From Schistosoma haematobium (taxonomy: Eukaryota; Platyhelminthes; Trematoda; Strigeidida; Schistosomatidae), in contig NC_067197.1 in NCBI RefSeq assembly GCF_000699445.3, positions 22,179,809 to 22,243,808 on the forward strand: 64,000 bases of DNA, read 5' to 3'. Position 1 is the first letter of the stretch. Each line of letters starts with the position of its first letter. Under the pieces are notes generated by a model. The model was not told the origin of the DNA, made no database searches, and worked only from the letters and a program-made list of their open reading frames with translations. Positions 51,601-63,600 of this stretch are shown here, piece after piece. The translations under genes and the position numbers were made by a program.

Positions 51601-54600
51601 CTAGATAATTAAACTGTAAAGCTTTTTCACTATCGTTCTGGACAACAGAAATACCTGTTGTCCAACTCAGAGAGTTCGTAATTACTAAAAACACAATGAA
51701 TAATGCAACTCAGCGCAAACAATCTTAGTATATAGCATCAAGTTCAGTTACCTATTAAACACTAATGTTAACTTCAATCAACAAGTTTCACTCATCACAT
51801 ATACACTGACATAAACATACATTACTTGTTAAACGTATCAATTGTTTGACTTGCATTAATTGATTAATCATTAGTTTAACTAGGTAATGTAATTAATTTA
51901 CCAAGCAAAGATTTATGTACTCAATTTACATGAAGACTAGTGATACTAATAAACTAAAGTGAATGAAGAGTTTGGACCTGGTATTTAGTGAGTCAATTAC
52001 ATTAACTTATAAACCATCCTTGTAAATTCAGCTTATTATGAAAACTGTTATAAGGATTCCAATTCAGAAAATAAGGTATTATTATCTTGAAATTAAGAGT
52101 AGACATGTGGGCAGTGCAAAAAAAGTGGAAAATATTTAGGTTAATTTAAAGGATAGGGAAATTTAATGAAAGTTAGATTGATAACATTGTAAGTTTGAAA
52201 AGTAAACAATAAAAGGTATTTTTACATGCTAATTAAATTAATTATGGTCATTTATTGGTGGGAGACTATCAAAAGTTATTGATATTAATTAAAAAGCAAT
52301 ACAAAAGGCAAAAACTTTGAGATATTTATTTAAAGTAGTGTAAAATAACAGGACATATGTTTATTTTACTTCAGACAGAAAAATGGCTACAACTACTTGT
52401 AACCTAGGATATTTATTTATTTGAACACAAAAATACTGGCACAAGGGGGCACCAAATACATATGGGCCACACAAATCTCATCTGATATGTGTGAGGGCTG
52501 TGATACTGCTCGGGTGCCCAGACCGAAGCAGGTGGTTTTCTTAGGGAGCCACACCCGGAGCCTTCGACATGAAGGTCTGATGCACAAGGCACTGGAGCAT
52601 CGTAAGGAGATGCAGTCCCATGGAAGCCGGTGACCAACGATTGGTTCATACGCCATTTGTTCCCGCAGGATACTGGAGGTCATGTGCACCATTGGTTTGG
52701 AATCAGGGTTTTCCAACTCCCCTAGGTCGACTCTCAGTATCCATCAACCTGGTTAAAGCGCCGGACATTCGCTTTTCGTCCTCTCGATTTCGTAAACAAC
52801 ATCCCCGCCACAAGAAGGCAATGAGTAGGACTTCCCTGGCAGAGGTTATATACGCGTGGCCATGTGACAGCATTTCGAGAGGGAGAGCGGACTCTCCCCA
52901 CTCTTGGCCGTACCAGGGCATTTGGGGGCAACCTTGGATAAAGATAAACTGACTTGACTTTTTATACTCCGAACAGTTCAGAAAGAGTCAATCAAAAAAA
53001 GTTGGCAAGACATTAAAATCAACAAGGATAAGGAATAGGAAGACAAAATAATTGAATATTACATTATTTGAGACTGTAGATAAATTTAATTTCATGGTAG
53101 ATTGGGATTGTTGATTGTGGCAACTAGACAATAGGATAGTAGATTACAAGTGAACTTGAATTCCATGCATTTTACCAATACTTAAGTTTTGATATTCTCC
53201 AGTGCAAGATTTCTTAGAATTAATCAATTAGTCTATGTTAGTACCATAGTGGATGACTAGTACTACCAAAATTCGGTCATATCAAATATTAAACATTTCG
53301 AAAACGACAAATAATACACTTACCTGGATCACTTATTCCTACAGTCAGCAACTTATTTAAAACGTCAGCAACCGTATTCAAAGCTGGTCGAGCATACCAT
53401 TGTTGTGTTTCAGTGGACTAAAAACAAAGAGACATAGTCTAAAGTAGAAATATACGAACACAAGATATCTTATAAAATGGATAGTAATTGCATGGACCTG
53501 AACCAAAAAGCAGACTACTTTTTACAGAGCTTAGATCAGTAGGAAAACAGATCATAAACTAACGTCATAGTTTGGCTATCTTTAACCGCTTAGTTTATCT
53601 AATCTTAGCATCAACGAAAATGTAACGCCAAGGTAGATATGTAATGAAGATTAGAATAAATTGTACGCATTATCTAACGGATCACTGGCGCAACGTTCAT
53701 TGTGGCTTTTTTCCGAATGAGTCTAAGTAGGATTTTCACACTGACACCTTTTGCAAGTTTTCACAAAGTGGACTTTTTATCTTCAAGGTACAGTTGATTT
53801 GGTTTTTCATAGTGCTTGAGCTTAGCAAGGAATCGAATATCTATAGTAATTCATTCAAGAAAAATCTAGACATTCATTAGCTTTTTCTAATTTTCCATTG
53901 AAGGATGTTAACAGTTTTTAGCTCAGCTTTGAGGAAGACTGGGGGTTATATCATATTATTCATGGAATAAACTCTTAGTTATATCAGTTATATTTCCTAA
54001 ACATATCGTTTACAACCTCATCGAGTTGAGCTCGATGACCAATTGCAGTTTTTTCCACTTATCATCAATTTCTTCTTAGAGTATCAATACTGTACAATAT
54101 CAGCTGATGCTTAGAGATTAAATATCTATAAAGCAAGTTAGAAAAGACCATTATTAGTACACAAAATATGAAATCATTAGTTATGAACTAATTAACTAAC
54201 CTTGAGCCAAGGAATCATTAGATGAGCACACGTTTTAACCGCTTCCAAACGGATTTCTTTTACTTCGCATGTACCAATTGATATAAAATTCTCACAAATA
54301 TGTCGAACAAAATGTGCCAAAGTATGACCTGCGTCATCATTTTTTCATAATAACAAAACAAAAGTAGTCTTTGAATATGAATAGACAGAGAGTCAACGAA
54401 TATAGACAATGATCGATTTATGAAGTAGCAAATTATGAGTTCAACTATTATCCAAATGTTTATCACTGTAGTAAAGGCTAACTGATTGAATTTCCTGAAA
54501 ATTATTTTGGCCTTTTTGGAGAAAAGGACCATCTAAATTATCTTTAAACTGCGATCACCATCCTGTTTGGGGGAATCTTAGAGATTACGACCGTTTCTAA

Positions 54601-57600
54601 TCGACCTACAAATGAGCTCTGATAAACCATGCTGTGAATGTATTACAAAAAACTAACTTTCCAATTTGACTTTATTGAACTGATTAATATGATTCTAGTA
54701 CAGTGATTGACAGTTTGAGCATTAATTCAACATATTCCCATAAAGTAATAATGAAAACTACATATTTTGATTTATTCAAACGACCAAAACTGATTGTTCT
54801 ACAAAAACGTGTAAATTGGTGCTTCCGAAGATATCAAGCACAACAGAAATATTCGTATAACAATACTCAACGTAGATCTGTTGTCTAAAAACATTGAACA
54901 AATAGTAATTTGGTCAGGAAAATGATTACCATGGGTCAGAAAAGGATTTACGTTAATATTAACTACAATGGTACAAGAAATAGAAAAGTTACGATAATAC
55001 TCCATTTACCATCAAAATTGAAACTCCCAAGAGTTTTCAATGCCAAAGCCACAACTGCTACATCTGTAGATAATTCTCCAGAGGCTGAAAATCCTCCAGG
55101 AATAGCTACATGAGTAAACTCAGACCCAGTAGCATTTAATCCTGTAGAACTAGTCTGCTTTGAACTATGACTTTTTGTGGACGGTCCAAAAACAAAACGT
55201 GTTGCAGAGGACAATGGAAAAGCACTTGTACTGGAACTCACTGTATTAGCACCTACAGCCAACGCGGAAGAACATGTATTATTTGAACTTAAAGTAGGCA
55301 CATTTGTTCCAGAACTTCCACTATGAATAGTTCCGCCGACAAGATTTATTAGATTCGGAAAAAAAGATAGAGTTGATACAGTGCTATCCCCACTAGCAGT
55401 ATTTGTTATATATGAATGAAGGTGACTGAAGCTACCTCCACTATTATTCATTAAAACTAAACTGATGTTGTTTAGCAGACAATCCTACATCAATTAAAAA
55501 AGGGATTAAGTGTTGGTTGATTAAGTTTGCTAGTTACAGACAAATGTGATATTTGATCACAGACAAAAACATGCATGTCATACAGATACATAAAACTTGG
55601 AAAAATTACACTCTAAGAGTTTCTTGATTGATAATAAACCACTCAAAATGTGGTTAAATGGTATACAACTCTAATTCCGTAGTACCAGTAATAAGTCAAA
55701 TAAAATATATTTAATAAATCCTAACTCTGGTTACTAGATAGACAGGTTTGTTGATGAATAATAGCTTGATATCATACAAACGTTTATCGATGAAAGAATA
55801 CAATGTGGTCGCAATTGTGAACGATTCAATCACGTATTTTGCTGTCATTCTTACTGAACGGCAAGAAAATAACAATATATTTATATTATCCCAATAAACA
55901 GAAAATTAAATTCCTCGTATTTCACAACTCAGTGTAAGTCAATTATTCAGAGAATAAATTGAGTGGTTAAATGTTATCTAAAAGAACAAGACTTCTCCAG
56001 AGATGCGAATACGATTTGCTGATGAGTGTTAAGAATTATGAAACTTAAAAATATCCAATTACATTCAAACATCCAACAATACAGTTATTCAGCATCTATA
56101 TAACATAAATAAATTAGAACTTCAATGTTATCTTTATACCAAAGTGTAGCAACCGCAGTTTAATTATTCGTTTGAGCAAACCGAAGATAAAGTTATTTAT
56201 TTAAATCTCATTTCGTTTGTTAATTACTTTGTAACAAACCAAAATAAGTTCAGGAAAGACTACGACAGTCGTACATCACCGTTTCCGTCCCAATCGGTTA
56301 TAATTCTCTCTTATTACAACCCAACTATTCATATTGCGTAGTATTCTTGGACACCAATTCACTCGACAAGTCTCCAAATCAGAACACGGTTGAACAGAAA
56401 AGAGATAATATTCCAAGTAACAAGGTTAGATGGAAGTAAGAAGCACAATATGAAAAACGTTGTTATATTTATAGTTTTTACATGAGAAGATTCTAGTGTC
56501 CTCCAAGTATCGACTAGTGCTGACTGGATAACAATTAGTCAATCAGCGTGTACCAATGCAATCGTGCGTCGAGCATGCTTTAATCCAATCTACGCCCCGC
56601 TAATACAACCAATGAAAAGTACTTCAATTATCAGCCCAGTCAATTGGAAATATTATGCAATAATAGTATCTGCCAAACATTTCATTATAAATGACATGAA
56701 TATTAGTAGAGGTCAGTCAGTCGCAATGTAGAACGTAGCACATGTATTCATTGGTTCAAGTTTCCACACGCTATTGCAAACGATTTTGAGCCATATCATT
56801 CAAAGTTTCTAACCACCAGTTACGATAATGACTCGTACCCCAAGCAGGTAGTATGTATAGGGTTTGGTCAAACAGTAATAACATCAAAAGTATTCAAGGC
56901 TTCATGAAGTCATGAACAGAAGTTAGATGAATAATTAGGTCAAGTATATCTAATTATGCCGTGGATAGTCAGTAAATTTGGCGCTTGTAATGTAAAGTAT
57001 TCAGGCAAACTAATAAACTATAGTTGAATTCATGAGTCAATTGAAGTTAGATCACCATGGAAAACCTGGAAGCACTGGACGGCCGTTTCATCCTAGTATG
57101 AGACTCCTCAGCAGTGTGCATCCACGATCGCGCCCCGCGAGATCCGTACCCAAGACCTATCAGTCTTTCGCGCGAACGCTTAAGCATTCATGACTCATGA
57201 ATTCAATTATAAAATTACTAAAATCTCCACAAAACCCCTTTTGATAATAATAAACTATAAATAATTAAGGTGGTCTTCTTTCTCAACTCTTGATTAGCAC
57301 GCAACCTCATTTGTTATTTAGTCTCGCATCAATTTATGATGCAATCTTTTTTATCCTCCTATAGACATATATTATTTAACTCCGCCTGAACTCCCTCCGG
57401 GGGCTACTGCCGGTCCCAAGCCCGGATAAAGGAGGAGGGTTGGGCATGAGGTTAGCGTCACCATCCCGTAGAAAACTAACTCGCTAAAAAACGCTAACCA
57501 GAAAAAATTATTCAAACCTTTCAAACTCTGCCCTGGGAGTCAGAAGGTCTTCATTTAGAAGAACTATGACGCCTCATGATGAAAGCCGAATTCCTTCGGA

Positions 57601-60600
57601 AGTTACGAGGCCGATGCCCCTTCTGACAACCAGAGCGAACATTTATTTAGGTACATGGAATACTCGTACAATGTGGGAGACCGGGAGAGCCTTCCAAATT
57701 GCTGCAGAAACGAGGAGATACAACCTAGAGGTGCTTGGGATCAGTGAAACACATTGGACGCAAGTTGGACAACAACGGCTAACTTCAGGAGAACTCCTGT
57801 TATACTCCGGCCATGAAGAAGAAAACGCTCCACATACACAAGGAGTTGCATTGATGCTGTCCAAGCAAGCACAAAATGCACTTATAGGATGGGAATCTCA
57901 TGGACCAAGGATCATCAAAGCTTCCTTCAAAACAAAAGAAGTGGGCATTACAATGAATATCATCCGATGCTATGCACCTACCAACGACTACAACGAAGAC
58001 GCTTAAGATCAATTCTACGATAGGCTGCAGTCAATCGTCGAGAAGTGCCCAAAAAAGGACCTGACCATTCTGATGGGAGATTTCAACGCCAAGGTTGGAA
58101 TGGACAACACTGGATATGAAGACATCATGGGACGACACGGACTGGGAGAAAGGAACGAAAATGGTGAGAGATTTGCAAACCTATGTGCCTTCAATAAGCT
58201 GGTCATTGGCGGCACCATATTCCCACATAAACGCATACACAAAACCACATGGACTTCACCGGATCACTATACACAAAACCAAATCGACCATATTTGCATC
58301 AACAAAACGTTCAGGAGAACTATAGAGGACGTGAGAACAAAGAGAGGAGCTGATATAGCATCAGATCATCACTTGCTGGTCGCCAAGATGAAATTGAAAC
58401 TCGAGAAGTACTGGACAATGGGGCGGACAATATCACAAAAGTTCAATACGGCCTTTCTTAAGGATACTAACAAACTCAACAAATTCAAGATAGACCTCAG
58501 CAACAAGTTCCAGGCCTTTCATGATCTACTCAATGGAGAAGGAACTACTGTGGAAAGCAACTGGAAGGGGATCAAAGAGGCAATCACTTCAACATGTCAT
58601 GAGGTCCTGGGTCACAAGAAGCACCATCACAAGGAATGGGTCACGGCTGATACACTGGATAAGATTCAAGAAAGGAGGAACAAGAAGGCAGCAATCAATA
58701 CCAGTCGAACAAGAGCAGAGAAAGCCAAGGCACAAGCTGAATACACAGAAGTAAACAAACAAGTGAAGAGGAGCATCAGAACCGACAAACGTAAATATGT
58801 GGAAGATTTAGCAACGACGGCGGAAAAGGCTGCAAGAGAAAGAAACATGAGACAATTGTATGACACGACAAAGAAACTCTCTGGAAATCGCCGCAAACCA
58901 GAACGACCAGTAAAAAGCAAGGAAGGCAAGGTAATCACCAACATTGAAGAGCAACAAAACAGGTGGGTAGAACACTTCAAAGAACTCTTGAATCGACCAG
59001 CTCCACTGAACCCACCCAATATCGAAGCAGCACTCACGGACCTCCCAATCAATGTTGGCCCACCAACAATTGAAGAAATCAGCATGGCCATCAGGCAAAT
59101 CAAGTGGCAAAGCAGCAGGACCAGACAAAATTCCAGCAGAGGCACTAAAAGCAGGCGTAGTGGCAACTGCAAGGATACTCCACATTCTCTTCAATAAGAT
59201 TTGGGATGAGGAACAAGTACCAACAGACTGGAAAGAAGGACTTCTGATCAAAATACCGAAGAAAGGCGATCTCAGCAACTGTGATAACTACAGGGGCATC
59301 ACTCTTCTCTCAATACCGGGAAAAGTCTTCAACAGGGTATTGTTAAACAGGATGAAGGACTGCGTAGACGCCCAACTTCGTGACCAACAGGCAGGATTCC
59401 GTAAGGATAGATCGTGTACAGACCAAATTGCAACTCTACGGATCATTGTGGAACAATCAATTGAATGGAATTCATCACTCTACATCAACTTCATTGACTA
59501 CGAAAAGGCATTTGACAGCGTGGACAGAACAACACTATGGAAACTTCTTCGACACTACGGTGTGCCTCAGAAGATAGTCAATATCATACGGAATTCCTAT
59601 GATGGATTAAACTGCAAAATTGTGCATGGAGGATAGTTGACAAACTCGTTCGAGGTAAAGACCGGTGTCAGGCAAGGTTGCTTACTCTCACCCTTTCTCT
59701 TTCTCCTGGTGATCGACTGGATCATGAAGACGTCAACATCTGAAGGGAAGCACGGGATACAATGGACATCTAGGATGCAGTTGGACGATCAAGACTTCGC
59801 AGATGATCTGGCCCTTCTATCCCAAACGCAACAACAAATGCAGGAGAAGACGAACAGTGTGGCAGCAGCCTCAGCAGCAGTAGGTCTCAATATACACAAA
59901 GGGAAAAGCAGGATTCTCCGATGCAACACAGAATGCACTGATCCAATCACAATTGACGGAGAAGATTTGGAAGATGTAAAAACCTTTACATATTTGGGCA
60001 GCATCATTGATGAACAGGGTGGATCTGATGCAGATGTGAAGGCGCGGATCGGCAAAGCAAGAGCAGCATATTTACAACTGAGGAACATCTGGAACTCAAA
60101 ACAACTGTCTGTCAACCAACACCAAGGTCAGGATTTTCAATACAAATGTCAAGACAGTTCTACTGTATGGGGCAGAAACCTGGAGAACTACGAAAGTCAT
60201 CATCCAGAAAATACAGTGGTCTCGAGTGCTGTTAGAGGTATGAGGGCGGTTATCACTTCCCGGTTGCCCACACCGAGGAAGGGTTCTTCTGGAGGTACCT
60301 GAAAAGGAAACTGGATTAGAGGTGGTCTCAGTGACCTGAGAGCGTGACCGCAGTGCCCAAGGGACAACTACTTGAGGCCGGTCGCGCACGGCCTTTTCGT
60401 GGGAGGTTTTTGACGTGTTAGCTCCGTTCTTCAAAGGGCCTTACCGCCGGAGACGGAAATCCGTGAGGTAAGGTGAGGTGTGCATTTTTAGGGTCGACCT
60501 TTTCTAACCCCAGCCCTCCTTGTGGGAAGGCAGCATCGCTGTCATGCTGGTTGTCTGAAGGAAACACCTTACTGCTGTCACACCTCTGTACAGTCAGCAG

Positions 60601-63600
60601 TACGACTTCGCCTTCGGACCTTGGGTTTGTTGCTTTTAGTCTTACCGCTCTTCAACCGACCTGTCTGACATGGTAGGACCTTGAGGAACGGTTGTTCCAG
60701 CCAGTATAGCTCGGTTGCTTCATCACGATAGGCAAGCCCGATCACCACGTCAAGGTAGCAACAACGGTCGGTAGGTTCCAGGAACAACTGAGGTCACGAT
60801 TAGGTAGTTCTGAAGACGAGGTTGACCCAGTTGTTGCTTGGAAAGCCATACAAACAGCTGTGGAAACAGCAGTGACATCTATCAGTGATTTAAACCACAG
60901 GGTTACAAAGAACCAGTGGATTTCTTCGAAGTCTATTACACTGATGGATTCTCGCAAACTAGTCCCATCAGGTTCCGAACATGATGAAGAGCGACAACAA
61001 ATCAGATCTAGGTTAAGAAAAAGTCTAAGAAACGACCGTGAGCAGTGGTGGGCAATGAAAGCAAAAGAGATGGAAAAGGCGGCGACTATAGGGAACACAA
61101 GACAGCTTAACAGACTAATAAAAGAAACTGGAATTAATAAGTCAAGTGTAAGTCAGACTATTTCGGAAAAAGACGACACCCTCATCTGCTGTCAGTCCAG
61201 ACGTTTAGAACGATGGGCGGAACATTTCAGAGAACAGTTCAACTGGCCTTCAGCTACTCTACAACTACCCACCATTCCCAGACAGTGTGAATGGAACATT
61301 GAAGTAGGTCCCCCAACTCTTGCTGAAGTTGAAAAGGCTATAGTTAATCTGAAGCGAGGAAGAGCAGCTGGTCCAGATGGACTGGCTCCAGAGGTCTTTA
61401 AGGACGGTGGTCCAATTTTAGCGATTAGGTTGACTAATATTTTAGCTAGGATCTGGGAGTTAGACGTTATCCCATCTAACTGGTCACAATCACTGATTGT
61501 CCCAATATATAAGAAAGGGTCAAAATCATCCTGTGACAGCCACAGAGGGATTAGTTTAACTAATATAATATCTAAAATACTAGCTTCGATAATTATCAGA
61601 CGCCTAACTAAGACTCGTGAACTGCAAACACGAGAGACTCAAGCTGGCTTCAGACCTGGTCGTGGCTGCATCGACCACATATTCACCATTAATCAGATTC
61701 TAGAACACAGGCATACTTATCGGCGTCCGACAATGGTGGTCTTTCTCAACTTAAAAGCAGCATTTGACTCGGTAGACCGCGAGATTCTGTGGCAGTGTCT
61801 GTCATTGAAAGGCGTACCACAGGAGTACATAAACCTTGTGAAGGCTCTTTACTCGAACACTACTAGTCGAGTCAGAGCTTATGGCGAACTGTTATCTACT
61901 TTTGCAACCTCAAGTGGTGTCCATCAAGGCTGTCCACTTTCCCCATTTTTGTTTAACTTCATCATAGATCTACTGATGGAAATAACTTTCTCGTCGACTG
62001 AATTCTCGGGTATTGATCTCCATCCAGGAGGTCCACTTATCGACTTAGAATACGCAGATGACATAGTCCTGTTTGGTGAAGACGCTGACAAAATGCAGAG
62101 TCTTTTGGTAGCACTAAGCAACAATGCCAGAATGTTTGGAATGCGCTTCTCTCCCTCTAAATGCAAGTTGTTGCTTCAGGACTGGTCTGCGTCAACACCT
62201 GAACTAAGGATAGGGAGTGAAGTAGTCGAACGCGTTGGCAACTTCACTTATCTTGGAAGTCTGATCAGCCCTAATGGGTTGGTGTCTGACGAAATCTCAG
62301 CACGGATTCGAAAAGCTCGTTTGGCTTTTGCCAACTTACGTCACCTGTGGCGAAGGCGAGATATCCGTCTATCAATAAAAGGACGAGTATACTGCACGGC
62401 AGTTCGTTCTGTTTTACTTTACGGCAGCGAATCATGGCCATTAAGAGTAGAAGACACTCGTAAGCTACTAGTATTTGACCACAGATGCCTTAGAAATATT
62501 GTTGGCGTCTGATGGGATCACAGGGTAAGTAATAGTGAGGTTAGACGCAGGGTATTAGGGAATGATGGTAAATCAGTTGATGAGGTTATGAATCTTCATC
62601 GACTGAGATGGTTGGGCCACGTGTTACGTATGCCTGAACACCGACTACCACGACATGCAATGCTATCCGGTATTGGAGATGGTTGGAAGAAAGTTAGGGG
62701 CGGCCAAACCAAAACGTGGCATCAGTGCTTGAAGACACTAACTTCTGGTCTGAGCCACGTTGGTAGATGCAGACTACTTGGTTGGGGTCTGCGTGACTTT
62801 CGTAACCAACGGTTGGAGACTCTTGGTGACATGGCTCAGAATCGATCACAATGGCGTCGGTGTATACACTCCCTGTCTTCCCTTAAACTAAGAGATTAAA
62901 ATCACTTCATATCTTTCTTTCTACGAACCGATTCTTTCTTCTTGTACTATATCTCTATATGCAATCTTTCTCTCATATATTACCACCTTTGACCTAACCA
63001 CTGCTGTGAATCCGGTGCTCATCTTGTTGTGCTGATGCGGTATGGCAACCTGGACCGATGCACATATGTGCCTGGTCCTACGTTGTAGCTGACTGACTGA
63101 CTGATCCAGAAAATACAGGTGTTTATTAACAGTTGTCTACGCAAAATACTTCGGATCAGTTGGCCAGACACTATTAGCAACAACGTACTGTTGGAGAGAA
63201 CAAACCAGATCCCAGTGGTGGAAGAAATCAGGAAGAAGCGCTGGAAGTGGATAGGACACACATTGAGGAAAGCACCCAACCGCGTCACAAGACAAGCCCT
63301 CACATGGAATCCTCAAGGCCAAAGGAGAAGAGGAAGACCAAAGAACACATTAGGCCGGGAAATGGAGACAGAAATGAGAAAAATGAACAAGAATTGGATG
63401 GAACTAGAAAAGAAGGCCCAGGACAGAGTGGGTTGGAGAATGCTGGTCGGCGGCCTATGCTCCATTGGGAGTAACAGGCGTAAGTAAGTAAGTAAGTAAT
63501 AGACATATATTTCCCAGATAACTATATATACGAATGTACAGCTTAAGTAAATGAGGTGCAAATTTATTTAGGACAACCCAGATCATGAAATGCAAAGAAG

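Larger units (their letters stand above)
55485..57360 (-). other. mTOR intron, left of the nested retrotransposons
   Basis: Left part of the 8.2 kb intron. It contains the hammerhead-bearing SINE at 57024-57206. The rest is unremarkable. Confidence 0.6.
57374..63498 (+). mobile_element. RTE/SR2-like non-LTR retrotransposon, interrupted by a CR1-like element
   Basis: Near full-length element of ~3.2 kb (57374-60216 plus 63119-63498) with a 13-bp target duplication ATAGACATATATT at 57361-57373 and 63499-63511. It has a GC-rich 5' leader, one long open frame with endonuclease and reverse transcriptase, and a (TAAG)n 3' end. It is split by the element at 60217-63103. Assigned to RTE from the layout and motifs; SR2 is the schistosome RTE I know of. 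Confidence 0.92.

Noticed and set aside
58666..59172. Long minus-strand frames across the RTE and CR1-like elements
   Set aside because: They lie opposite clear endonuclease and reverse transcriptase coding on the plus strand and have no domain of their own.
63480..63500. TAAGTAAGTAAG repeat as a telomere-like or CRISPR-like array
   Set aside because: It is the short tandem 3' tail of the RTE element, followed directly by its target duplication.
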